Positions 10,261-19,962 of a DNA stretch of 62,000 bases are shown piece after piece. Every line of letters starts with the position of its first letter. Position 1 is the stretch's first letter. The translations under genes were made by a program, and so were the position numbers. Below the pieces are notes generated by a model. The model searched no databases. It was not told the DNA's origin and saw nothing but the letters and a program-made list of their open reading frames with translations. Source of the DNA: Symbiodinium natans (taxonomy: Eukaryota; Sar; Dinophyceae; Suessiales; Symbiodiniaceae); NCBI GenBank assembly GCA_905221605.1, contig CAJNDS010002182.1, positions 1 through 62,000 on the forward strand, in the 5' to 3' direction.

Positions 10261-10771
10261 TCAGGTTCCGAAATGCTCAGAAGTTCGCTTTGAAGGACCT
10301 GCGGCCCGGGCGATGGCTTCGTCGATCGGGACCTCCGGATGTCCTTCTGGATGCCGCGATGGCCAGTAGTCTGTGTACAGGAGATGCGGGATGAGGTTCA
10401 ATATGCTGAGCCGAAGCTTGGAGTTTGAGGAGGCAGCGAGCTGTCGGCCCAGCCGTCGAACTCCATCCCCTCCTTCGTCGAACTCGAAGTCGCAAGCTTC
10501 TGATGTATGGACCTGGGGCCCAAATGCCTTCCTCAGGTCAAGGGGCTCCGTGAGGTCCCATAAAAAGCCATTGGCCTGGATGGAGCGCAAGATGACCGCG
10601 TTTCCATCCACACCCATGACCGGAATACCCCACGAACGAAAGACCTCTACGTACGATCCACGGCCGCACCCCATGTCAATCACACGTGGAGGGTGTCCAA
10701 GTCGGGCCGCCTCTGTGAGGAAAAAATGCACCAACCGAGCGGCAAATACCGTGTCGTAGTCTGCATATGAC
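10261..10771 (-). CDS. Class I SAM-dependent methyltransferase domain (exon)
   Basis: From an acceptor GCCTTGACAG^GTCATATGC at 10771 the frame reads ADYDTVFAARLVHFFLTEAA, then the Rossmann motif I VIDMGCGRGSYVEVF, the strand ending in an acidic residue (VMGVDGN, binds the ribose of S-adenosylmethionine) and DLTEPLDL. A possible donor lies at AFGPQ^GTCC near 10510, so the tail to the stop at 10261 may be intron. The post-motif usually seen in the family (FDxVxSLEVxEH) is not in this exon, so the domain is partial. Substrate unknown. The next exon upstream encodes a glycosyltransferase-like part. Confidence 0.68.
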
Positions 10772-10837
10772 CTGTCAAGGCGCCATATATGCGAAATCGA
10801 TCCCGCCATCATGGAAGCAGAGGCTGCTGAGAATGGC

Positions 10838-11022
10838 ACCCCGAGGCCGTGAGGAAGAAGTCTCGGTCAAGTAACTGGAAGGCCTGAGAATTCTTAACAG
10901 CGCAACATCGCTCATACTGCCGTCATTCACTTCGTTGCACGAAAAAACTTGCAGCTGTAGAGCTTCCAGCTTGCTCTCTAAATACCCCCGGGCGTGTCTC
11001 TGGAACTCAGTGCCTTGCTTGC
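10838..11022 (-). CDS. Exon candidate linking glycosyltransferase-like and methyltransferase parts
   Basis: Open minus frame (GTEFQRHARGYLESKLEALQ, LQVFSCNEVNDGSMSDVALL) ending near a GT in CGGCCTCGGG^GTGCC. It lies between the glycosyltransferase-like block and the methyltransferase exon, and would be joined to the latter across only about 68 bases. The boundaries are approximate. Confidence 0.42.
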
Positions 11023-11289
11023 GAAAAATCCCAAACAACAGTCAGCACGCACCTGAAAGTGTTGTAGCAAGTTCATTCAAGAGGCAATAATGATGGCGAC
11101 CCCGCATGCATGGTGCAATTCGGTTGAAGCATATGGATTTCCGCTTCTGAACTTGAAGACCTTTCTGCCGTCTCAGATGTTCTTCCAAAAGGTTTTCTGG
11201 CCAGACAGTCCTGGGCAGAGGGCTGAGGGCTGAGGGTGTCCTGGTTTAGGAAGTTTAGGAAGTTTAGGACATTTAAGGTTCATCAAGCC

Positions 11290-11768
11290 TTAGGACGAAA
11301 CACGACACCAACATGCTGGTCTTTGACCATGGCTCTGGCAGTGAGCAGTCGTTCGCAAAGTTGCATGAACGCTGCACCATGGCACCTCTGTCGTGTCCAG
11401 GCGGCCAAAGTTGAGCAGCGTGTCGGTGTACAAGCTGAAATAAGCAGCCATGTCTTCCGGCGCTCCAATTGCAAAGGAATCCTCAGCAACTCCTTGTATC
11501 GGCATGGCCACAAAATTTGTGAGGATATGCCCAGGAACTACAGCCTCCAACTCGAGTCTGCTTGGAAAACGGAACCATTCCGCATCCGGACGTACCCGGG
11601 CAACGAAGCGGTACGAAGTCTCTTTGGACTGCTTTGCCACTTCTTGTCCGCAATAATGCACATGCTTCAACGATAGCACGTTGTTGTGCCACCGAGACAT
11701 GTTGTACCAATGCTGCACCTTAGCAACGCCAAGGACAAGCTGTGCATCTGTTCCGTCCGAGCATGAGC
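11290..11768 (-). CDS. Glycosyltransferase-like domain exon
   Basis: The frame opens after CTCCTAG near 11768 and runs to a stop at 11290. Sequence order is QLVLGVAKVQHWYNMSRWHN, YRFVARVRPDAEWFRFPSRL, then AEDSFAIGAPEDMAAYFSLY. The RxRPDxxW motif and the later DxFAIG...DM..YF block match the layout of DUF7796-type and related glycosyltransferases, where FDFVVRxRPDxxW is followed by GxxDxFAIG. Codons after about 11400 look less protein-like, so a donor probably lies before the stop. Acceptor sugar and location are unknown. Confidence 0.5.
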
Positions 11769-12332
11769 TAGGAGTTCATCCATCCGCTACAGTAGGCCAT
11801 GCATTCATCAAATTCTTCTAGGATAACATGCCTTGTCCCACCACACCTGACCAAGAGCCAGGGACACGTGCAACTAGGCCTCGAGCCCACCAGTGGTTTC
11901 CTTTGAACCACTCCATAAGCCGAATCTCTGCCTTACAGCAGGTTATGCCGGTTCTGGAACAACCAATCCGGAAGCAAAGGCCAGCTCGACTAAACTTGTG
12001 GCACTACTTGCAAGATCTGCATGGAAGCACACCTAGGTTGGTGGGGTTCTTGCTTTATGCTACCCAGACACCTACGACCCGAGGCCTCGGCGGATACAGG
12101 ATAAACACAAAACAAATGCCTGGGGTTTATCGCGTCTAATCCCTTGCGCAGATTGCAACCCCCGTCACCCCACCCCACCCCCCCAACCCTCCCCCCACCC
12201 CCGCCCCCCGCCCGGCCCTTCAACCCCACGCCCTCACCTCTACCGGTTGTTCTTGCTTGCTACTACTCCCACAGGTCTACACATGGAATGAGTGCACGAA
12301 GACTCTCAAAGCCCTGAAGCCTAACAGCACCT
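11769..12332. other. No gene seen; includes C-rich tract
   Basis: The stretch 12155-12235 is almost pure C with scattered A, G and T, and could be an i-motif-like or length-unstable tract. No protein-like frame supports a gene in the rest. Confidence 0.5.
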
Positions 12333-12590
12333 TCACACCGGCGATCTCCAGTTTGGAATGCCTGGGCGACGGGCAGGCCCCGGCCGAGGCGGGGCGCGTA
12401 GCGCCATAGCATGTGTGTATGTGTCTGCGTGCAGCCCAGGAGCTGGATCGTCCAAGCTGTCCAGCTGACACCGGGCAAAAACTCGCAAGTCACCGTGCCA
12501 CTTTGTGGCAGCAGCCTCAAAAGTCGCAATGTCTTCCAAACCTGACGCGCAGCTTTTCAATCGGCGCACTCCTCCAAACTGTGTTGACAA
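12333..12590 (-). CDS. Possible exon, unknown product
   Basis: An open minus frame with acidic-basic balance (GLEDIATFEAAATKWHGDLR, then ARCQLDSLDDPAPGLHADTY). The GLHADTYTHAM part faintly resembles the GlxxDxxTYNAxM pattern of PPR repeats, but one such string is not enough to call it. Boundaries unresolved. Confidence 0.27.
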   Translation of the reverse strand: MSTQFGGVRRLKSCASGLEDIATFEAAATKWHGDLRVFARCQLDSLDDPAPGLHADTYTHAMALRAPPRPGPARRPGIPNWRSPV

Positions 12591-13225
12591 GACTTCCTGC
12601 TAAGATCCACGCAGGAAGCATTGGGAAATACGAGAAATGCGTCGATGCTCACGAAGTCCGCAAGCATCACATGGAAGAGTGAGAAAAAGTCATCGGCCTG
12701 CAGGAACAGGCAAGCTAACCATGTTTATGGGCAGCGCGTTCCCGCATCATTCAAGCATGTTCGCGTTTCTTTCGTTGGCACGAAATTCGAAGGCGGCGGC
12801 TCATCAATCAACTTCCCTTCCTGGCTGTTCCCTTCCTCTATGATGACCCTGCTAGATCCCTGTCATCAAGCACCAACAGGAGAACATGTCCATTCCAATC
12901 GCATGGAAAGGAGGCCGGACTAGTGCCACAAGCAAAGCACTACCTTTCTCTTCGGACATCTTGACTCTTTAGGCGGGGAAAAAAATGTGTTAAACGTCTT
13001 GGTCATGCTCTCCCGCACCTGCGGACATGCAATGAACCCACCACGCTTCTTGCCTCAATAACGCGGGTCCAGGAACTCAATTGTGAGCACCCCACAATTA
13101 CAAACCCCAAATCCCCATCAGCCCGATAGGCAGGAGGGTTCCCTTTCTAGATTCAAGAAGCACCTTTAAAGTCCCAAACCCTCAATTACATTTTTGAGCC
13201 CCTTCCCCCGGCCGCTCGGAGAGGT

Positions 13226-13555
13226 TTAATAAATCAAGGGGACGGGGGTTCGCAATGGCAAGTGAACATTTATGGTTCCCGCTTCATGCTTCAGTCCCTG
13301 CCGAGCCTTGCAAACACCCCTGAGCTGCCCCACAAGGCAGAGAGCCAGCTCGCGCTCGCTCTGCAGCTGGGGCGCGTCGCAGTCAATGCCTAGGAGAGCA
13401 GCCGAGAGCAGCCGAGTGCAGCATAGAGCAGCATAGAGCAGCATAGAGCAGCATCGAGCAGTCGCGAATTCAGCGCGGGCGACATCGAAGAGTCGAAGAG
13501 TGTTCTGAGGCAGATGCCACAAGTCTCTCGAACAGAGCTGTCCGGAGCTTTGCAC
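13226..13555 (-). CDS. Possible exon, unknown product, with internal 10-base repeat
   Basis: A 109-codon minus frame; the part after the repeat reads as protein (DAPQLQSERELALCLVGQLR, GVCKARQGLKHEAG). The middle is encoded by four near-perfect copies of a 10-base unit (GCATAGAGCA family, about 13403-13455), which translates to a Cys/Leu-rich stretch. A 10-base unit does not preserve frame, so the repeat may be non-coding. Confidence 0.28.
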   Translation of the reverse strand: MQSSGQLCSRDLWHLPQNTLRLFDVARAEFATARCCSMLLYAALCCTRLLSAALLGIDCDAPQLQSERELALCLVGQLRGVCKARQGLKHEAGTINVHLPLRTPVPLIY

Positions 13556-13789
13556 GCGGCCGCAAAGTCAGCCCGCCGCGACGGGCAGTACTGTAAGCAT
13601 CCGAGCTCGCAGTGGAGTTGGCTGCACGTGGCCTGTCGTTCAAGGGCCTAGATCGGCTTAGGCAAGTCTTAGAGGACTTTTAGCCGTACGTTCCAATATT
13701 GAATCACAGGAGTTTGACTCGCTTAAGTGGGCGAGGGTTTAGGTAGAAAGTCGGTGTTGACGTCCGAGCGAAAGCAGAAGAACGTGACA

Positions 13790-13968
13790 GAGTTTCTAAT
13801 GAGCTCTTGTTCTATTTGTTCCAACATACTCTTGTAATGGAAGCTGTGCTCTTGAAGTGCGTTGAGCAAGGCTCCTGGCGAGAATCTTAGAGGACACTGC
13901 AACTCCAACAGTCCAAGGAGGTCGAAGCCTTTCATTGACGAGAGTAGCAGGATGCCCAGCTTTACCAC
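13790..13968 (-). CDS. Possible exon, unknown product
   Basis: The minus frame gives LGILLLSSMKGFDLLGLLEL followed by ALLNALQEHSFHYKSMLEQI and EQELIRN, a helical, well-balanced sequence. The frame stays open to 13723, but the part after about 13790 is less convincing. Possible relation to the exon candidate at 14422-14610 on the same strand. Confidence 0.35.
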
Positions 13969-14421
13969 CGCGGATCACCCCGGAGCCCCCCTGGAGCCCT
14001 GCACTGTGCACGCGAGAGGGCTGCAGCATGGGACAAAGAACCAGTGGAAGGTACGTTTGCACAACAGGCTGATCAACACTCACAGACAGAATCCTTAAAG
14101 GTCGCGATGGCTTGCTGCTTGTGCCGAGTACACGCATGAGGGCCAAGGCGAAGAACAGGCAGCTTGCGCGGCGTTATGGCTGCGAGTGCAGAAGTGGCTC
14201 AACAGGCTGCATGCCGCGCACACGCCCGACATGCGATGGCTATGGCACAGAAGCTTGTGTCGAATGCATATCACATCAAAGTATCATAAAGTATCCAGAA
14301 GCCGCCGGCTACAAGATTCGGCGAGGAATGATTCGGTGAGGAATCAGCCCCAACGTCGAAGGCATCTCAAAGTATCAAGAGGTGAAACATCAGCCACAGC
14401 CATGTTCCCCTAACAGCTCTG

Positions 14422-14610
14422 CTAGGCCTCAATGGAGTCGGCATCGACAGCTGCCGCCAGCTTGTCTCTGGCAGTCGTGTTTCGCATAATGTCGAAGGTG
14501 ATGTCCCCTTCCAGAGAAGCGCTGCAGTCAGGCAGCGTTTCCCACAAAGGAATGCCGCAGATTGAGCAGGAAGCCTGGCAGCTGCAAAACCTCAGGTAAC
14601 TGCACTGCAG
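14422..14610 (-). CDS. Possible terminal exon, unknown product
   Basis: A Cys-rich part (SCQASCSICGIPLWETLPDC) then a polar tail (SLEGDITFDIMRNTTARDKL) to a stop at 14422. The cysteines could suggest a small metal-binding or disulfide module; none is identified. The boundaries are approximate. Confidence 0.33.
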   Translation of the reverse strand: MQCSYLRFCSCQASCSICGIPLWETLPDCSASLEGDITFDIMRNTTARDKLAAAVDADSIEA

Positions 14611-15829
14611 GTGCACATCTTCACACATCTTCACACATCGTCATGCGGGCAAGGCACTCGGAAGGGCTGCATTCCAAAGCCAGCCCAAGTGCGAAGCACA
14701 GCTCCAGAGCCAGGTGAAGATGCCGCGCCCTCGAGTGGTCCCTCATCTGTTGCTATTTCTCCGTGGACGCAAGCCCGAGCATCCAATACCAGCAAACTGC
14801 GACCACTGAGCGCATGCTGAAATCTGAGGCCACATGTCTGGAAGGAGTCCAGGAGTCCGACGCCAACTAGTCAAAAACCCTGAAATCCGACGCCATCTTT
14901 CACCAAGAGCTGCCAATGCTGTAGAGTGAATTACCCGTAAAACCTGAACCGAGCTCGTGCGACTGACATGCTGCCCAGCCTGCCAGATGCAATGCTGTCA
15001 ACGTGGGCATCTGCAGACCTCTGTGTCCTTTCAGTGCCTGCAGCCCTGGCTACGGAACATGCACAGGAACACTACACTTAATCTGCACCAAGCTTGCGTG
15101 GCTACGAAAGTTAGACACGCTACCAAAATGCTTTGCAAGTGTGTGAATACGCCTGCTACATGTTCCTTGTTCCCAACAAGCACCAAGGGCCTCATAGCCC
15201 CCCTCGCAGCCCGCTATATAAGTAATCGATTTTCATACCACTGAAGGCCCGCGGTCACATTTTGACTCGACAACTCCCGCACGCTCCAAGGAGCCAGCCT
15301 TCGTGACTTCTTTTGCGTGCAGCGCAAGAATACTCCATGGGCACCTACCATTCAAGCTGCCTCACCGAGGCTTCTTGTTTGACCTAACTACCTGGCGACT
15401 ACGCGTGGCTACCAACTACCCCAGTACCCGCAAGTTGCGGAGGTGTCAGAAGTCATGGGTTAGCATTTCATTACAGAGCTCGGGGTCCTTATGCACTTCC
15501 CTGTGCCTTCCTTACCCCTGGCAGCGACAGACAGATCCTCCCCCAACCACAGTGGAGAAACCCGCTCACGATGATGAGCTGTATCGTTGCAACAACCAGT
15601 TCTGCACCTTGAGAGCGAACAGGGCGTTGAAAAAGATGATCGAGCCCGGTGTATATCAGACCTCACACCGCATGAGAGAATGCACGTCTCTCACACACCC
15701 ACCTCATGCACATGCACACGCAAAAGTCGCACAGATGCCAGCTTTCTCTACAGCATCGCCTCGCACATTTTCATGCAGAACTATGCCATAAGAATGTGCT
15801 ACTCCACACCCGACTGTAGGAACATAGCG

Positions 15830-15975
15830 TCTATGCCAACTCCCTATAGTGCACTGAAGATCTGTTCTCGCAAGCTTCGACTCCAAGTAACCATCCAGGG
15901 CATTCATGGCCCCGTACAGCAATCCCAAGGAGAAGGCACATACCACATTTGTCAGCACCTTGTTCGACAGGTGCT
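15830..15975 (-). CDS. Possible membrane-segment exon
   Basis: The minus frame reads SKHLSNKVLTNVVCAFSLGL, LYGAMNALDGYLESKLARTD. It contains one clear membrane helix followed by an amphipathic stretch. No splice pair is certain; the downstream part of the frame (to 15704) degenerates. Confidence 0.33.
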
Positions 15976-17052
15976 TGCTGGCAGAAATTCAACACGACCC
16001 TGCTTCTAGGCCTCTAAGCTTCTAGTTCTGACACGGGTTCAGGTGCTTGCGCCTTGGCCACTGTGGCGAATGTAGTTTCAGGCACCACGGCAGTTTCACA
16101 AGTTTTCCATGTACTTACAACGCAATCGTTGCAACTTGCCTGCTACTAGGCGATGTAGGCAAAACGAGTTGCCTGGCAATTTACGATTTCTCAGCAGAAC
16201 AGTCGCCTGCACAAAGTGAATGCTGCAGTCTACAGACCTTTTAGCGCCCGACCAGCTCCTCTTGCAACTCTTGCTGGAAGTAAATGATTTCGAGTCTCGC
16301 TCTCGCGTGCTCGCGCTTCAGAACGACGGTAAGCAACTGTGAATGATGTAGTCTTTGCAACATCCAAACCTTCTGACATGCCAAGATCTACGGTATTTTT
16401 TGAGTGACAAAACAGCTTTATATGCCTCTTATCTGCATGCAGTATGTGAAGCAACAACTTGAAAACATATTTGCGATCCGCTCAAACTCGTCTGACGATC
16501 CCGACGACGACGACGACGACGACCTGAGCAGCGACGAAGACAGACTAGTCAGTCTTCAGAAGCCTTGGGGCCCACGAAGGACTTTTAAACATGTCCACCA
16601 GAACCTGCGACAGCTGCCCACCTCCCACCCCAACCAGCACAAGACTCCCAGCAGAATCGTCCCTGTCTAGAACGTAGGAGGGCATTTCCGGCACAATGCA
16701 GTCGTACATGTATGCATTTATTTTCGCTATGTCGTTCTTGTGTTCCTTCTTTTTGGTAGGCCGTTCGCCCTCTCAGTCCTTGTCATCGTTTCGTTTCGTA
16801 TACGTGCTTAGCTTAGCATCATAAGCCGCCCTAAATTGGCTGGTCGTTCCTTGCAAAAATTGTTGATGAGCATTTCCCCCCAGTGAGCCAGGAAGCCGAG
16901 AAGCTAGGATCCAGCTTTACGAGTTGCGTATCACTATGCACTGCACACTAGACTATACCCCCCTTAGAACCTTAATAAGAATAGTACTTTTAATATCCTC
17001 TTTTGGGTTTTAAACAAAAAAAAGAACAAGGGGGATGTAGTAGATTTGGACT
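15976..17052. other. No gene seen; short GAC triplet run
   Basis: A GAC/GAT run at about 16495-16526 would encode poly-Asp on plus (within a short frame 16404-16670), but it has no other support. The rest, including an A-rich spot near 17010-17030, is probably the 3' flank of the minus-strand gene that ends at 17053. Confidence 0.45.
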
Positions 17053-17558
17053 TCAGCAACTCCCAGCCTCAGAAACTTGGTAGCTTCGACGTGCCCGGAA
17101 CGCATAGACAACCTTCATCCAGAGAAGCACCATGATTGGGATGTATGCCAGCCACCAGCACAGTAACCAGATCCTGTGCTGGGTCCACTCACTTTGAGAG
17201 CCCGTAGCAGTGAGGGGCAAAAAGAAGAGAGCATTGGAGGCCTTAGGGGAAAGTGAAGTAAGATCCAATCCAAGAAACACCGTCGAAAACTCTGGCAACA
17301 AGTTCCCGGAAAATGCGTCGTCTTGCGGTATGTAGTAGGCCACTCCGCACCAGACCACTGGTACGGTGGCTCCAGCTAGCCATGAGTACGGCAAGCCGTA
17401 GCTCGCAAAAGTCTTGTTGAAGGCAAACAGCACGTCTTGCTGAACAAAGGTGTCAAAAGCATCTACGGAGCCGAACCATAAGCGAATACTTTGCCCAAGG
17501 GTTTCTTTGTCACAGTTCAAAGCACGGCCGCTGCTCGGATGGACGTGTTTCAGCGCAC
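17053..17558 (-). CDS. Exon 4 (terminal) of the TIR-like membrane protein
   Basis: Starts with ALKHVHPSSGRALNCDKETL and SIRLWFGSVDAFDTFVQQDV, the C-D-(K/R)-E...I.xWFGSxxxFxxxVxxxV block of the family, and then several membrane segments (YSWLAGATVPVVWCGVAYYI, RIWLLCWWLAYIPIMVLLWM) to a TGA at 17053-17055. The C-terminus is short and basic (YAFRARRSYQ). A plus-strand frame over the same bases is a shadow. Confidence 0.65.
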
Positions 17559-17805
17559 CTGCGTGGCATGGACAACACGAATCAGAATGAACTTGCTCAT
17601 GTTGCCTGCACTCCGCGGCGCTACTCCAACGCAAAGTCAAACTGTTTCGGCAGTACGTACCTGTGTTTCCCTCACTATGCCCCGATGGAAGAGACTGGAG
17701 ACTGGGTGCACGCACCCACACACCAACTTTGAAGGCAACATGGATGGTCAGATGAATGATTATGTGGAACTGGCAACAACAAAACTATTGACAAATCCAA
17801 GCTGC
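17559..17805 (-). other. GC-AG intron of 247 bases
   Basis: Removing bases 17805-17559 joins ...GCCTGTT to GTGCGCTG and keeps frame: CACC then ALKHVHPSSGRALNCDKETL. The intron begins GCAGC and ends CGCAG. This is the second GC donor in the same gene. Confidence 0.58.
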
Positions 17806-17915
17806 AACAGGCGCAGTCAGGGTCCCTCTGGAAGGAAAATCTCCGCAGCTGCTCCCTCACCGCTTCAACATCCCGGAAGTACATCCGCAGGGCTGCAGTG
17901 GCCAAAGACAAGCAC
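17806..17915 (-). CDS. Exon 3 of the TIR-like membrane protein
   Basis: Acceptor TGTGTGCTTCCAG^GTGCTTG at 17915 and a GC donor at 17806/17805. It encodes CLSLATAALRMYFRDVEAVR, EQLRRFSFQRDPDCAC, the RD(V/I)E...L..F......CACC block that I recall follows the membrane segments in this family. Confidence 0.6.
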
Positions 17916-18453
17916 CTGGAAGCACACAGAAGAGTCTTAAACCAGACACCGAGTATCCGGAAAGCAATCAGTTCGACGTTTGCCAGGGACGCGTATCTGG
18001 CGGTGTTGTAAGTGCGCTGGTCGTGGCGCGGCGCAGGTGCAGTGAAGTAGGTGTGGTGTATAGGTGCTGTGGTCTTGGCGCAGCTCGCCGCCGCAGAGGG
18101 TTCGTCGGCCACGTTGAAAATGCGGAAAAACGCACTACACGCACGATCCCCGCGGAGGGTTCGTCGGCCACGCTAAAGATTCGCAAAAACGCACAGCGAC
18201 GGCGCTTCGACACGCCCGATTCTTCGCAGAGGGGCGCGTCCCGCTGGCCCCCACCAAACCTACCCCAGGCTACGAAATATAGAATTAAATAGTGGCAGTG
18301 TAGGTGGCGCGGTAGTGCGGTGTGGTGGTGAAGCTTCGCAGGGTGCTATGGTGTAGTTCAGGGCAAGCGCTTCTTTCCGAAGAACCCTTCCCAGTGCTTT
18401 CGGGAAAAATCAGAGTACAGATTCCCACTGGCCCCAGTAAGCTCACTAGCATT

Positions 18454-18943
18454 CTAGCTTAGAACGCTGAGAAACACGGTGATGATCGGCAGTGTCGTGA
18501 CGGCGTTCAGCAGATAAAACCATACATCGCTGCCAACCCAGCTGACCATGAAGTCCAAAGCCTTGGCGACACCGCTTTTCCAAGGCAGAAAGGGGTGGAA
18601 TGTATGTTCTCGGTGCTCACCAAGCCCAAGTTTGGGCGGAGAGTCTTCACCATACAGATACCTGGAAACTCTGCGGCATACAGGTGATTACAGCTGCTTC
18701 CGAGGAACTGGATTCAGCAGCATCAGGAAGACGGAGATGCAAGCGAAGGAAATGATGACGCAGGGCCCTGCATGGACCGGCTTGATGTCCAACTCCGCGC
18801 TGCTGCTGTGACTTGTCCTAAGTTCAACCCACAACGATGGCTGGGAACCAACTAGCACGGCCAGAACAGCGGAACCGAACAACTGATTTCCTAATTTCCC
18901 TGCCGGTGTCAAAAATGCAGCCATTTCCAGCACACACCAAAGC
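18454..18943 (-). CDS. Exon 2 region of the TIR-like membrane protein, with an in-frame TAA
   Basis: It starts with (R)LWCVLEMAAFLTPAGK and continues to DIKPVHAGPCVIISFACISV and FLMLLNPVPRKQL, a membrane segment, then meets TAA at 18688-18690. The same frame resumes as KALDFMVSWVGSDVWFYLLN, AVTTLPIITVFLSVL, another membrane segment, to TAG at 18454-18456. Either a small intron covers the TAA (for example one ending at TTTCCAG^GTATC near 18655) or the gene is damaged. The 3' donor near AGC^GTTCTAAGC is uncertain. Confidence 0.52.
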
Positions 18944-19171
18944 CTCGCAGGGCACCCCTTCGATTTTTTTTGTCAGATAACAAGTTGGCACGGTGAAAAA
19001 CATGCTGAACTCCGACATTCTCTCAACATGTTCACTAATGGAATGAGAGAACCTGTAGCATCCTTACTCAAGCCCACACCAACTAGACCGTAGACCAGCC
19101 AGAAAGAAAAGAACCTCAACGCGAGCTCACGAGCGGCTCTGGATGGCGTGGGGTGTTCGCTGAACCCGCGC
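18944..19171 (-). other. GC-AG intron of 228 bases
   Basis: Joining ...CAGAG at 19172 to GCTTTGG at 18943 restores a codon (AG+G, Arg) and continues the family motif as YMQ-R-LWCVLEMAAFL. The intron therefore starts with GC and ends with AG. The pentamer GAGGC is present at both junctions, so the exact cut is ambiguous by direct repeat. Confidence 0.7.
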
Positions 19172-19962
19172 CTCTGCATATAGGTAGCATCCCAGCACGC
19201 AAGCATCGACTTGGAGCATTTCAGAAAAGCACCGACGTTAAGGACGCCTTCCGTCCGAAGGTCTACGTCCTTTTGGTTGATGCAGATCTTGTCCAAGAAA
19301 ATCCTCCTGCTCGGTCTCCAGAACGCCAGAGTCAAGCCGGAGACGAGCAAGCCAATGAATAGACACAGCGTTGCTTCCAAAGCCCTGTCATCGCACGGCA
19401 AAACACAGTGCCATGCCAACGTCTTCGCAACTGCTATGCTTATCGTGCCCATCGCAGCTGCTGGGAAGCCATTACAGACAACGTACAGCAGCATGATCTT
19501 GGCCAACACCGGTCCATGCCACGAGTGTGACCAAAACTGTGCGATCTCCTGGCTTTGCGAACTCCTCTCGTATTCCGTAGAGTACGGACCTTTGCGCAGG
19601 ACGAAGCCAAAGCGATGTAAGACATTGTGTGCTGACGTTGTGCGCAGAATCTCGGGTCTGGTCAGCTTTAGGCTGGCAATGACACGGGCCATCTCCACCT
19701 GGCGTTGCATCTGCTCTCCATCATCCACGTGCTCAGCTGCTACATCCTCCTCGAACGCCTTGGCCCCTGGTTCTGATGCTCTTGCGCATGGATGTGACGC
19801 TGGGCGCGTGTGGCTGGCAGCAATCTCTGGTCGGCTACCTTCGTGTGGTACCCTGGGCTTCACATCTTCGGCGGCATCATGCCGTGTAGAGGCCATGCCA
19901 TACAAGATTCTCGGTCGTCTTGTGCAGTTTTCTATGCGCGCCCTCTTCTTGGAAGAGGACAA
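19172..19962 (-). CDS. Exon 1: TIR/HET-like multi-pass membrane protein, N-terminal part
   Basis: The exon starts at an ATG and is read for 263 codons plus 2 bases to a GC donor at 19171. Residues 1-90 are a charged, probably cytosolic region; 144-150 is WSHSWHG; 152-178 and 196-214 are membrane segments; 221-230 is IFLDKICINQ; 231-263 continues through TEGVLNVGAFLKCSKSMLACWDATYMQ. This order (SHSWxG, two helices, FLDKxCINQ, AFLxxSKxMLxxWDxTY, then RLWCVxE in the next exon) is a large dinoflagellate family of unknown function as I remember it. The FLD...S..ML..W...RLWC..E string parallels strands and helices of TIR domains and the CINQ motif of HET domains. Function is inferred only. Confidence 0.72.

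Noticed and set aside
12333-12471. PPR repeat protein
   Set aside because: Only one faint string (GLHADTYTHAM) fits; no second 35-residue repeat in phase.
16495-16526. Acidic poly-Asp protein
   Set aside because: A short GAC triplet run in a frame without splice sites or other protein-like sequence.
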